Origin: Pogostemon cablin
Lineage: Eukaryota; Streptophyta; Magnoliopsida; Lamiales; Lamiaceae
DNA length: 64,000 bases
Direction of reading: 5' to 3'
NCBI GenBank assembly: GCA_023678885.1
Contig: CM043009.1
Coordinates: 15,741,117-15,805,116 of the forward strand
This document shows positions 11,657-23,297 of this stretch, in pieces. The position numbers and the translations under genes were made by a program. The first letter of the stretch is position 1, and each line of letters begins with the position of its first letter. The notes under the pieces were generated by a model, which did no database searches, was not told the DNA's origin, and saw nothing but the letters and a program-made list of their open reading frames with translations.

Positions 11657-12551
11657 GGGTGATCCCCCTTGTGGGGTGTAGAATGATTGTGGCCTCTCTC
11701 CAATCCAATCTCTCTCTATGATGAATAATGATGTGATATACACCCCTTTTATACTTGTGAAATGCTCCTAACGGACCTTGGATGGGCTTTTACTTGAGAC
11801 ATACGCCAAATTTTGTAAAATAAACCTGAAACTACAAAAAATAGACCCCAACGGCATCTTGTTAGACCAAACCTTCTTGGTCGAGCAAGGCCTCCAAGTC
11901 GAGCAAGCTCTCTGTAAGTTTTTGGTTATTTTGCTCGAGTTTTCCTCTTCCGTTCGACCAAGACGATTCTGGTCGAATGGATCTCCTTTGGTCAAGCAAG
12001 CCTGCACAGTCTCACCGTTTCGCACATAACTTCCGTATCCGACCTTCGATTTGAGTAATTCTTGTGCTCACGTGATCCTCTCTTCCTTAGCTTTCTATCG
12101 ATATAATTAACTCATAGAAATTCCAACATTTGAATGTATAAAAAGTCACGGAAATCGGCACAGCCGTTCTATTTGGTACAGCATGCGCGACGTCACCACT
12201 TTGATCATAACTTTCTCATTTGGAATCCGATTGAGGTGTTCTTTACTCCAAAACGACCCTCTCTTTTGTAGCTTTCTAACCATGTATTGCAATTCAAATT
12301 CAGAGCTCCAAAGGAATACAGAAAAATTATACAAGTTGGACGTGCATTTTTCAGTATCATTGCACAAATTGCACCTTTTCTCCAACTTGGCACTTTTGAT
12401 CCCTTTTTCCATCTAAAACACAATAAAACACCTCAAGTGCACCTTTTTCACATATATCGAATATAAGACACTTGTGCTAATATATGACAATAATTCTCAT
12501 CAAAAAGGTGTTAAATTGGACACTAAAATAAGCTTATTTTAACTCTCATTA

Positions 12552-12563
12552 ATCCCCCAAACT
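12552..12563 (-). other. Polypurine tract of the Athila-type array
   Basis: On the minus strand it reads AAGTTTGGGGGA, immediately upstream of the LTR that ends at 12551. This shows that the LTR also serves as a 3' LTR for the region to its right. Confidence 0.8.
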
Positions 12564-14384
12564 TATCCGTTGCTCGTCCCGAGGCAACAAAATAAAAATA
12601 AAGAAAGAGAGAGAGTTTGAAAATTAGCGGAGAAACAAGGACTATAACACATACCCCATTCAAATGCAATTGTCATCAACTTAGGTCATGCAACTTTTAT
12701 TACATGTAATAATCAATTTATAGCATACAAGATAAGACAATCACCACCAATTCAAATGCTCCATTTACAAGTTCTCACGGGAAGTATATATCGTTCGCAC
12801 TCAAGTGTAAAAGATGTACACTTATAGGTTAAGTTGTTTATGCTCAAATTCAATTCAAGTGCATGCGTAACTATAAGCTTGCCAAACATCTCAAACTCTC
12901 CACCACTAAAAGTATGATTCGACAATAGGATCAAAAATGACTTTTAATAGGATGTAATGTCGGCTCTTTGGTAAGAGTAGGAAATATATGGATAAAGTAA
13001 CTCAATTAGAAGAGAATTAAATAGGAGATCTAATGTACTGCAGATTTTTACACTTCAAGGCTATCCAACTTCATGCTCTTCTAATTTTCTTTTCTCTTCT
13101 TTCCTTCAAGCTCAACATACTTTTTTCCTTCTTTCCTTTCTTTTTTCTCGAGGTACCAGTTTCAAGCACTACCTCTAACATCTCGGGGTACCAGTTTTGG
13201 GCACTACTCCTCATCAACTTATTTTTAAGCTCATAATCACTTGTACAGCTCCAAATATTTTATTCCTTTCAAACTCCATGAAAATCAACTTCACACACTT
13301 TGACAGCATTTAATTCTCCACTAAATATAGGAATTTAAGGCTCAAATAGAATATCAAAGTGGTTATCTTCGTAGGTTGCCAAAGAAATAAGAATTTTACG
13401 CTCAAAAGGGCTAACTACGGATATAAAATTATTTGGTAGGAAATTTTTTGGCAAAGTGACTCATAAATTCAAGGATAGTCTTAAATCATCTCTCATCATC
13501 TAACACACATGTAGTTTCAAGTAGACAAGAGACAATTTTAGAATACACACACAAGAACGATACTTATCAGAAAAAAAAATATCATTTGATTATGTACATG
13601 ATCAACGAGGCTCAAAATCTCACATGGGTTTTTAATAAGTAACAGAGCACCTTTCATGGTAAGTAATATCCCACAAGTACACATAGAACTTCATATCGCA
13701 TTATAACTCAAGTACACTTCCTTCATCAATTTCAAGAGCATATGAATTTCAGGCACAATTTAAAAATATAAGCTCATGTAGATCACCAAAAATATAAACT
13801 CAATCCTTCCACTCCATGAATTAAAAGTACATATAAAAAATAGAATAAGAAAACGAGGGCACCTGATTTTTCTTCGACAAATGCACGAGCTCCTCGAGTT
13901 GTTCAACTCGGTCATCTTGCCACTCTTCTACCTTTTTCTATCATCAAAGCTCAAGCATACCTCATCATCACAGATTCATCAATAATAAAATAGGAGAACT
14001 AGAAGAAAGAATCAATTGACTATATAATCGACTCCTCACACTAGAAACACCACTGAACACTAGGCAAATTGCAAAAAATTGACACATCAAAACCGATTAA
14101 AGTTTCAACATACCGCAAAAAATAAACTCCCCTAGCAAACATTACAAAGAAAAGATTATACTCTTGGTGCTTCAATGAGGTAATAACATCACACCCCTCA
14201 AACTTAGTAAAAACATAAGTCGAAACTAAGTTTGAAAAGAGATGTAATTGCCGATTAATAAGCACCTTAAATATAAAAATTTCTTACTCACACGAAAGAA
14301 ATAAAGCAATAAAATAGAAGGGCAAACCCCCAACAGGCGCTCATGTTTAACGTCGGAGAGTCGCGATGGATGTAACCTTTTAGA
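12564..14384 (-). other. Noncoding 3' internal region of the Athila-type element
   Basis: These 1.8 kb of AT-rich sequence have no convincing gene. Parts align with 51107-52335 (for example the stretches around 12900-12990 and 51430-51520, including gacaataggatca and gtaatgt.ggctctttggta), so this is a conserved 3' segment of the family. In a full Athila this side of gag would carry pol and an env-like frame. Nothing of either is visible here. Short ORFs at 13033, 12752 and 14041 are not supported. Confidence 0.65.
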
Positions 14385-16272
14385 CTACTTGATCAAAGGA
14401 CGGTCTTCTTGCATCCTTACCTTCAAATACTTTCTTTCCCTCTTCTTGTCTACACTCAGTACCTCACAGTTCTTAGTCACAAGTATATGATCCTTGGAAT
14501 TTCCTTTGTCCCATGGCTGTCTAGACACCTCCTTGTCAATCTTCCACTCAAATTCAGAATCATCTATCTTACAAAAATCAAGATTAAACAAGTTAGAAAC
14601 CACATCTATGTTCTTGCACGATTGAGTTTCCATGGACATCTTCATTGCTTGATCAAGAGAGAAAACCACATCTTCATTATCCATCTGAAGTCTAAGCTTC
14701 TCGGCTCTCAACCTCTTTGCTCTTTCCCACTTCTTCTCAACTATAAGCTCAGTATTCTACTCTTGGGATGGCTCTAAGGTATTCTGAACAACAGGTGTAG
14801 CATTTGGTATCGAATCGAATATTGAACTATGTTGCTAGACTTCTGCTCGACCAAAAGGGATTGGACGAGTAGATAGGTTTTGGTCAAGCAACCCGTCTGA
14901 TCGGGAGCATATTGAACTATGTTGCTCGACCTCTGTTTGACTTAGGTAGTCTGGTCAAACAGATGGCTTTTGGTCAAGCAAACTGCCTGATCGTGAGCTC
15001 TCATCCCCCAGGTATTGTTCGACTTTCGTTCGACTTGGGTAATCTGGTCGAACGGAAGAGTGTAAGTTGAACGGTACACCTGGAAATAGAGCATCATAAT
15101 TCTGTTCGTCCAGGAGTTGCTCGACCTCCGTTCGACCATCAGGTCTAGTCGAATGGATTGGGGTTGGTCGAACAAGGCTCCTGCCACCTTTGTTTTCGCT
15201 CACCGCCTTCATCGAACCTTTATACTGCGTACCTGACCACAATGTGATGGCATTATTCTCCAATGTTTGTGTCAATTGATCCACATTCGCGGCCATTTGT
15301 CCTATAATTGAGGTAAGGTCCTTCAACTGTTTAGATAAATATGCATGATCAACATTCATTATATCCTTAAGACGATCAACCCTTGCATCATTCTCAGCCA
15401 TGTATCGATTGAACATACCTTCAATACTAGCCTTCACTTCTTGCTGCGGCATACTAGGCCCCCTTTGTGTCAACTCTGTAATCTGCTTTTACTGAGACTC
15501 TAGTAGCTTGTTGATGTTAGCTATACTAGAGATGATCTCATCATCCCTATTTGGCTTAACCACTTGATGTTTAACCTGCGCTACCTTACCAAGTTCGTAT
15601 GATCCTCTATCTCTCTCTGTAGGCCAGTCATTTGAATTCATAGAGATGTCTTCGAACAACTTTTCTGCTTCAAGTGTTGTCTTAGATAACAGTTCCCCTC
15701 CTGATGATGCATCAATAAAAAACGCGACTCACAATTCAATCCATAGTAGAAGATACTTATATACTCAGTCTTAGACATTCCATGCTGTGGCACCTCCTGA
15801 GCATGTCTTAAAACCTATCCCACGCCTCATAAAATTTCTCACCCCGAGTAATAACAAGTTGAGTGATCTCTTGCCTCATTCTTAAGATCCTTGAGGGTGG
15901 CATATATCTCTCCAAGAACTTCTGCTGCAGTTGGTCCCATGTAGTGTAATCATTGGCATCAAGAGTCTCATACCAAACTTCTGCCTTATCAATCAAAGAG
16001 AACTTGAATAGGGCAATTCGTCTAGCATTATCATTAGCTCCCACACCCTTTTGAGTGTTTGTATAACCAAGAAATCTTCGGAGATGCTGATATAGATCTT
16101 CAAAGCAACCTCCAGAAAAGGTATTCTTCTCTACCATGTTAATAAGAGCGGGATGTATCTCAAAATCATCATCTTCCTCCGTTGCTCCTATCAACCCCAT
16201 GTTGCAAATCCCATTGTACGTGAAAATTTCATGTATTGCAACATTATCCGGATTCTGCCTTTTTCCGGCCAT
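14385..16272 (-). pseudogene. Athila-type gag, copy B (disrupted)
   Basis: This is a Ty3/Gypsy gag. The ATG at 16272 opens 154 codons and includes the retrotransposon gag domain: SGGCFEDLYQHLRRFLGYT, then ARRIALFKFSLIDKAEVWYE and WDQLQQKFLERYMPPSRI. At 15808-15810 a TAA replaces the lysine codon present in copy A, and a one-base deletion follows shortly after. Later pieces are open at 15473-14955 (a heptad-like stretch with NVDQLTQTLENN) and 14711-14385. The lower part contains many GGTCGA-type words that are read through as protein. It is not functional. Confidence 0.85.
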
Positions 16273-16422
16273 GTTTTGCTCAATGTGTTATTCGTTCCTT
16301 TCCTTCCTCTCCTTTTCCTAGTGCACAAGTACCTCAGAAAAATTCAAGGTTAGATAGAATTAAATAATCACAAATAAAAAATCTTAACCAAATTAGAAAT
16401 AATAAACTAATAATAACAGCAG

Positions 16423-16440
16423 TCCCCGGCAACGGCGCCA
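16423..16440 (-). other. Primer binding site, tRNA-Asp type (copy B)
   Basis: The minus strand reads TGGCGCCGTTGCCGGGGA, a perfect match to the Athila tRNA-Asp primer site, six bases inside the LTR. Confidence 0.92.
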
Positions 16441-16446
16441 AGAACT

Positions 16447-18416
16447 TGATGCGCGTTTTCTTTGCACGCAAAATTAATCCCCAAGTGTTAAGGATATCAG
16501 TTGCAGCTTAAGCAAGCGACCAAGTGATTATCGAACCCAAAGGACGACGTATTATCAATTTAATTATTTACTAAATTAATTAAGACAAGATGGCAATAAG
16601 ATTTCAGATTTAATTATCAACTAAAAGACTTAAATTAAATAACAAATAAAATAAAAGTACTTAGAAGAATACGAAAGTGGATCAAGTAGGAGAATAGGTA
16701 GCCATAGGATAATCCAGTTTTGCGCATTAATTTTCCTTCCGTGTGTTGATGTCCGACTCTACCTTGTGGAATATGGACGCATCACTAAACCATGCATATC
16801 TACTCTATAGACACAAGTAGACATGCGTGTAACATGTGTGAATAACATCGGAGCAAGAGATTTAATTTCACCCCCTTTCTAGGTACTATCAGTATCAATT
16901 ATTTCTCTGGCCAATTGGTACTCTAACCCGATATGACTCCCTTTATAGGTACTATGAAGTTATACTCTTTATCCTACTTATTAACCCGAATTCAATTCAA
17001 TTAGTAAGTATTCTTTTATAATAGTTCTAATGAAGCTTCAGAGTCCCCTCACTTAGAATCATAACATGTAATCCTGTTCAGTGGTGAACGCACTCAATCT
17101 ACAACCAAGATATATATTCAGACTCTTTATACCAATTGAAGATGCACAAAACGACTGTGAATATGGATTAAGAAAGCACAATCATATATAAAATCAATCT
17201 ACAAGTAATGTTGTACGGAGTTTACACACGAAAGTTTAATTAATTTGTAAAAGCCTTCACAATACTAGTGCTATCAAAAAGGGTCTAGCCCATGCTATTA
17301 CGAAGAACAATCATGTGTGTTGGATAGATCTTACCCGGATGTCTAGAAAATTACAAGATAAATTATGAAACAAAATAAACCCTAGATGCGGGAGTCGTCG
17401 CATCCTTCTCTGTCTTGGATCCTCCTCTTGTTTCTCCTCTTGATTCCACAAACGAATCTTCAAAGTGATGGATGGATGGAGGAAAGGAAGTGGATGATGG
17501 TTGGGGGTTGATCCCCCCTTGTGGGGTGTAGTATGGTTGTGGCCTCTCTCCAATCCAATCTCTCTCTATGATGAATAATGATATGATCTACACCCCCTTT
17601 TATACTTGTGAAGTGCTCCTAATGGACCTTGGATGGCTTTTACTTGAGACATACGCCAAATTGGGTAAAAGAAACTCGAAACTACCAAAAATAGATCCCA
17701 GCGACATCTTGTTAGACCAAACCTTCTTGGACGAGCAAGGCCTCCAAGTCGAGCAACTGGTCGAGCAAGCTCTCTATAAGTTTTTAGTCATTTTGCTCGA
17801 GTTTCCCTCTTCCGTTCGACTAAGACGACTCTGGTCGAACGGATCTCCTTTGGTCGAGTAAGCCTGCGTAGTCTCACAGTTACACGCATAACTTCCGTAT
17901 CCAACCTTTGATTTGAGTAATTCTTGTGCTCACGTGATCCTCTCTTTCTTAGCTTTCTATCCATATAAAGAACTCACAGAAATTCTAACATTTGAATGTA
18001 TAACAAGTTACGAAAAATGGCACAGCCGTTCTGTTCGGCACAGCATGCGCGACGTCACCACTTTGATCATAACTTTCTCATTTGGAATCCGATTGATGTG
18101 TTCTTCACTCCAAAACGCCCCTCTCTTCTGTATCTTTCTAACCATGTATCGTACTTCTAAATCAGAGTTCCGTAAGTACACAAAAAAATTACACAAGTTG
18201 GACGTGAGTTTTTCAGCATCATTGCACAAATTGCACTTTTTCTCCAACTTGGCACTTTTGATCCCTTTTTCCACCTAAAACACAATAAAACACCTCAAGT
18301 GCACTTTTTTTCTCACATATATCGAATATAAGACACTTGTGCTAATATATGACAACAATTCTCATAAAAAAGATATTAAATTGAACACTAAAACACGCTT
18401 ATTTTCACTCTCATCA
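16447..18416 (-). repeat. Athila-type LTR, copy B (5' LTR of the array)
   Basis: It begins TGATGCGCG and ends CTCTCATCA (plus strand), 1970 bp, with canonical TG...CA ends. It is collinear with copy A after removal of the Copia insertion. On the right it abuts gag of another Athila-type element at 18417, so it marks an insertion boundary. Around 17700-17850 it has GGTCGA-type words on both strands. Confidence 0.88.
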
Positions 18417-19259
18417 CCAATCTCTTGAATTCATCGAAATATCTTCAAAAAGCTTCTCAGCCTCATTGGGTGGCTTAGTAAGCAGTGCTCCATTAGAAGA
18501 AGCATCAAGTAAAACATGAGAATCACAGTCCAATCCATTGTAGAAAATACTGATATATTAAGCTTTAGATAGCCCATGCTGAGGACATTTCCGCAGCATG
18601 TCCTTGAATCTGTCCCAATTTTCATGAAACTTCTCATTGCCATGGATAGAGAATTGATTGATTTCTTGCTTCATCTTGAACACCTTTGAAGATGGCATGT
18701 ATTGCTCCAGGAATTTCACTTTCAACTTCTCCCATGTATCATATTCACCATCATCAAGATTATCGTACCAATCTCTCGCCTTTTCATTCAGCGAGAACTT
18801 AAACAATATGATCTTCCTCGCATCCTCATGAGCTTCTGCATCTTTTTGTGTGCTTGCATACCCAAGGAACTTATTTAGATGTTGCTGAGGATCTTCGAAT
18901 GTTCCCCCAGAGAAGGGACTCCTTTCAATCATGGTGATAAGAGTGGGGTGTAGATCAAAATCAGCTCCAGTCCCTCTTGCTCCTAACAACCCAGCATTGC
19001 CTGTTCCGTTGTCCTTAAAGACTTCCCGGATGGCAAGTGTGTTCGGGTCCGCTGTCATATTGATTGCTTCTACGTCCAAATTAACTTCGGTTGCAGCTTC
19101 AATCGTTTGCGGATTCAGCACGCCAACTTCAACTCATAAATCAAGAGCTTTAGTTGGATCAACTTTCTTGTTCTTATTCTTCTTCTTTTTCTTCCTTGAC
19201 GATGCTCCAATCTCTGGATTATATGGCTCTAATTCACCTTTCTTTGATCTTGCGAGCAT
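18417..19259 (-). pseudogene. Athila-type gag of the outer element (partial, disrupted)
   Basis: The minus-strand ATG at 19259 gives a basic start (MLARSKKGELEPYNPE, then RKKKKNKNKK), followed by an in-frame TGA near 19137. The frame is then open from 19121 to 18558. It contains the gag domain: SGGTFEDPQQHLNKFLGYA, then ARKIILFKFSLNEKARDWYD and WEKLKVKFLEQYMPSSKV. It is clearly related to, but diverged from, copies A and B. The C-terminal part is cut at 18417 where the other Athila array is inserted. The remainder should lie left of the window. Confidence 0.88.
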
Positions 19260-19347
19260 ACACCTAAGAAAAACAAGTATTAGAAATAAAAAAACAAGAA
19301 TAATAATCTCAATTAAATTAGAAATAATTAAAAGATATTTAATTCCA

Positions 19348-19365
19348 TCCCCGGCAACGGCGCCA
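19348..19365 (-). other. Primer binding site, tRNA-Asp type (outer element)
   Basis: The minus strand reads TGGCGCCGTTGCCGGGGA, a perfect Athila-type primer site, six bases inside the LTR starting at 19372. Confidence 0.92.
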
Positions 19366-19371
19366 AAAACT

Positions 19372-20948
19372 TGATGGGTATTTTCTCAACACACAAAATT
19401 AATCCTCAAGTATAAGGATATCAATTGTAGTTTCGAAAGGTGACAAATTATTTATCGTGCCCAAGGGACGGATTATTATCAATTCAATTATATTCTAATT
19501 AACTAAGATTATGTTGGTAAATTGAATTTGGTTTAATTGTGAAACTAAATAACATATAATTGAAATAGCAGAATAAATAAGCAAGCAATAGAGAAATTTC
19601 GATTGTGATCTAGTAAGTAATAGAGTAGTTCTTCAGGTAATCCCATTTTATTTATTAATGTCCTTTCCATGTATTGATGTACGACTCTACCTTGTAGTTT
19701 ATGGACGCATCACTAAACCATGCAAGCGTACTCTATACACACAAGTAAGCAAGCGTATGACACGTGTGAATATCCTCGGAGCAAGACGTATACTTCATCC
19801 CCCTTTCTAGGTACTATCATAATCAATTATTTCCCGTGCACTTAGTACTCTAACCCGATTTGATCTCCCTTTTTAGGTACTATGAAGTTATACTCTTTAT
19901 CCTACTTATTAACCCAAATATGATTCAATTAACAAGTATCTATATAAGACAGTTCTAATAAGACTTTGGATTCCCTTCACTTAGAATTATAACATGCAAT
20001 CCTGCTCAGTGTCAATCAATAACCAAGAGGTGTATTCAGACTCTACATAACAGTTAAAGATGCACAAAACGACCGTGAGTATGAATTAAAAAGGCACAAT
20101 CTTATATAGAATAAATCACAGGTAGTGTTGTACGGAGTTTACACATGGAAATTCAATCAACTCATAAAACTTTCATAACTCTAGAACTACCGAAGCGGTT
20201 CTAGCCCGTGATTGATCTAAGAACAATCATGGCTAGTTGGTATGATCTTACTTGACTCGCCAGACGAACCTCTCCTCACGACTCCTTCGGATGATGGTAG
20301 GGTTTGGTGAAGGATGGATGATGAATGCTTCTCTTTCTCATGCGAAAGCTCTTCTTTTATACTTGTAAACTCTCCTTACGAGCCTTGGATGGGCTTTTTG
20401 AGCAAACACAAGCACTGAAGGTGTAAAAATACAAATTTGTTAAGTTTTCAGACATCAATTCAACCAAACAAGTTGGTAGAACTCCTCCATGCAGGTCGAA
20501 TCCCAGGTCGAATCTGTCTATAACTTGGCCTCTGATTTTGGATTAGACCAGAGTCCTGGTCGAACCGGATACTTCCTGGTCAAATCAGTACTGCTTCTAT
20601 TTAGGCTTCGAGTTCAACCACAGTTCGACCAAGTAGTTTGGTCGAACTCGGCTGTCGTGGTCAAACGGCACATCTTCGCGCTGAGTTCGACCAGAGGTGC
20701 TGGTCGAACTCCCTTCTTCTTGGTCGAATCTGACCCCCTGCGTGGTCGAATCGCACTCCTGTTTCTTTCTCTTTCCGGATCTAATCACTTCCAACTCATT
20801 TTTCATCAAAAATCAACTCAAATAGCCTTGTAAACTCTCGATTCGTAACTTTCCACCATGTATACCGATTCACATAGAATTACAACCATTTATCATACCA
20901 TAAGTACATGAATCTGGGCTCGAAACTAGTGAATTTACACACTCATCA
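19372..20948 (-). repeat. 5' LTR of the outer Athila-type element
   Basis: 1577 bp, from TGATGGGT to CTCATCA on the plus strand, next to its primer site. It is related to the array LTRs in its first third (cctcaagtataaggatatcaattgtag region, the aggtactat repeats) and diverged elsewhere. About 20474-20760 is packed with GGTCGAA/TTCGACC words. The bases after the right end are TTAGG, which would be the target duplication. The matching left copy is outside the window. Confidence 0.85.
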
Positions 20949-21099
20949 TTAGGCTCATGTTGAGAACATATCGATGCTTAATCGTGGGCTACCCTATTTT
21001 GATATGTGCACTGACTTATTTGAAACAAGGGTTGTGATAAGCGAGAATGCCTATTCATCTCGTCGGGAGATATCAGATGAACACGATGATTAGGGTGAT

Positions 21100-21412
21100 C
21101 CACTACACCCATTCCAAGGCCCCATCTGAAGGTCCCTTCCAATCCCGTTACAATTTTACATGCTCATTCATCTCTCAAGATGAGAATACATCATCCGAGC
21201 ATAAGCGTACAACTGCCCAATAATTGAAGTTGACAGAAGCCATGCAAGAGGTAAGTAGTTACGCTGGTGCTAAGATGGCGAAATTTTTAAAAGACAATGA
21301 GGAGATCAAGCATTGTGTAGGCTTAGTGGATGCCATGGATTTGCCTCCATGGTTGAAAGTGAATGTCGCCAAAGAGATGTTAGTGTCAACAACACGTGCT
21401 ATGTTCATTTGA
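21100..21412 (+). pseudogene. PIF/Harbinger Myb/SANT-like accessory protein, C-terminal fragment
   Basis: The open piece at 21224-21412 reads LTEAMQEVSSYAGAKMAKFL and ends WLKVNVAKEMLVSTTRAMF. A short acidic/basic stretch precedes it in a broken frame. This resembles the C-terminal part of the Myb/SANT-like DNA-binding protein that plant PIF/Harbinger elements encode beside their transposase. The real transposase starts about 540 bp downstream on the same strand, which supports the call. The N-terminal Myb domain is missing, probably displaced by the LTR element ending at 20948. Confidence 0.55.
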
Positions 21413-21949
21413 TGGGATTAAAACACGCGTTGTAAATGGATTTTATCTTTGGGAGCGATGTGATTTTATTCCAGGCTATGTCTTCCTATGACTTTTTTTA
21501 ATTATGTATGTTAATCTATTCCAACCGTAAGTAGGCAATTTGTACTTTATATTTGATAATATGTTTAATTTAAAGTTTATGTCTTCTGTTCTCAATCTTA
21601 AACTTAGAATCTTGTTATATTTTGGAGTAATAAATGAACATTCTCCGATTTGAGATTTTGTATCAAATTTTTTTTGAAGAAATTAGTTTTTTTTGCAGTT
21701 ATAATATCGCACCTGGAGGGTCATATTGCTCTACCATACCCTGATATCTTCGATTCTAAAAGGGGTTTAAGTGCTGACAATGTGTTTGGTAATGAAATTT
21801 TGGATGATGATTTCTTCTTCTAGTCAGCGATCATTATTGCAAGTTAGAGTTTTTCGATATAAGAACGGATTTCACAGAACACTTCAAGGCTCCCAGGCAA
21901 CGATTGTATTGTTAAACTTTTAACAGGAGCAGATATGCAGTTTATAATG

Positions 21950-23297
21950 CCATTCGAATGACTAACCCATGCTTCCGTGCTCTTGTTGATTAGTTGGTTG
22001 GGTGTGGCCTTTTGTGCCAAACTGAAAGGGCTAGGGTATCAATTGTTGAAAAAGTGTATCTTTTTTAGGACTGTATGTATGCATGACAGGCAGCGGGATA
22101 CAGGGTAACGATCCCAATACTCGTTACAAACTGTAGACATGAGTATAAGGGAGGTCATTAATGCCTTGGTCAGCCTTGCACCAATATTCCTGAGACCACC
22201 AAACACGAGTCAGACGCCTCCTTACTTTGAGGTAACAAGTTATCAAATTAATTATAATACTCAATGTGGATCTTTTTATGTGGAGTATTCTTGGTTGTAG
22301 GGGCTATTGGAGCAATGGACGACACCTTGATTCCAGCGTGGGTACGGCGTGACCAGCAGAATGCATTCAGATCGCGCAAGGCAAGCATATCTCAGAATGT
22401 GATTGTAATATGCTACTTCAACATGATGTTCACTTATGTGTAAGCGGGGTGGGAAGGCAGCGCCTGCGATGCACACGTCTTGTCAGACACCATCGCAAAC
22501 GACCCACGTTTTCCTTTATTGTCAGAAGGTATGCTTGAATGCCACTCTTGTATATATCATTGGAAATAGTTAGCATGTGTTTGGCAGAGTGAATTCCAAC
22601 AAACCAAGTTCTGGTGATATTAACTTTTTCATTGGCAATGACATGAATAAACTATTAAAATTACTTTAGTATTTAATTCCATTATTTGAGCATATTACAT
22701 TTTAATTAAAATCCATTAACAAGTTAATCCTGGTGATTTTGTAGAAAATAGCATCTCTTTTTTTTTACCCGACGTGTCTCTTGGAAGTTAAAGGTTTGAA
22801 ATGATTTTGACTCATTTAACCCCTCGTTTGCTCGAATGCAGACAAGTACTACTTGTTGATGCCAGATTTACCAATTATAGTCGTTTTCTTGCACCGTACC
22901 GCTCCAAAGAATATCACTTAAATGAGTTTCGGAATGGTGAGATGATTGCACAACTCCCACAGGAGTTGTTTAATCACCGTCACTCTCAGCTTTGGAATGT
23001 TATCAAAGTTGCTTTGGGGTTTTGAAGAGCCAATTTCCCATTTTGCGATATGGAATGCCATCGTATACCATTCGACGCCAGATTAAGATTGTCATTGCAT
23101 GTTGTATGGTACAAAACTTCATTTGCATGAGCATGTCATGTTTGCCTGATCAGATCTTCGATGGCGGTTCCATTCACAACGCAGATGATGAGCATATTAT
23201 ATCACATGCCGTTAACGCGATGCGGTAGGCGATTGAGCATCAGTCGGCTATGCGAGATGCCATAGCCAATGCAATGTGGGATAATGTATATGCATGA
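21950..23297 (+). pseudogene. PIF/Harbinger DDE transposase, disrupted
   Basis: Broken frames give the family blocks in order. RMTNPCFRALVD lies near 21955, ARVSIVEKVYLF near 22030, and VINALVSLAPIFLRPPN near 22155, consistent with the helix-turn-helix region. GAIGAMDDTLIPAW near 22300 matches the GAIDGTHI block with the first catalytic Asp. AGWEGSACDAHVL near 22450 carries the second Asp. VLLVDARFTNYSRFLAPYRS follows at about 22850, then NHRHSQLWNVI and QIKIVIACCMVQNFI. The C-terminus ends at TGA 23295-23297. Interruptions include stops near 22000, 22110, 22440 and 23229, an intron-like gap near 22530-22800 and a frameshift near 23010. It is inactive. Confidence 0.85.

Larger units (their letters stand above)
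1923..12551 (-). repeat. Athila-type LTR, copy A, split by a Copia insertion
   Basis: The LTR consists of 1923-2985 plus 11662-12551, about 1.95 kb once the Copia element and one target duplication are removed. The two parts join collinearly with the uninterrupted LTR at 16447-18416. For example, the sequence before 2985 and after 11662 matches the stretch around 17510. It starts TGATGCG and ends TCATTA where copy B ends TCATCA, so the terminal CA is mutated. It acts as the 5' LTR of the left internal region (PBS at 1899-1916) and the 3' LTR of the right one (purine tract at 12552-12563). Confidence 0.85.
1..18416 (-). mobile_element. Athila-type LTR retrotransposon array (LTR-internal-LTR-internal), pol-less
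   Basis: Reading the minus strand from 18416, I see an LTR (18416-16447), an internal region (16446-12552), a second LTR (12551-1923, split by a Copia insertion) and a second internal region (1922 to the left edge). Both PBS sites match the 3' end of plant tRNA-Asp, the primer known for Athila elements. A purine tract (AAGTTTGGGGGA on the minus strand, 12552-12563) precedes the middle LTR. The complete internal region is only about 3.9 kb and holds gag-like sequence, but no reverse transcriptase, RNase H or integrase. The array lies inside the gag of another Athila-type element, with CCAAT following its right end. Its left end is outside the window, so the target duplication cannot be checked. 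Confidence 0.8.

Noticed and set aside
22276..22476. ORF of 66 codons on the minus strand
   Set aside because: It is antisense to the catalytic region of the Harbinger transposase relic.
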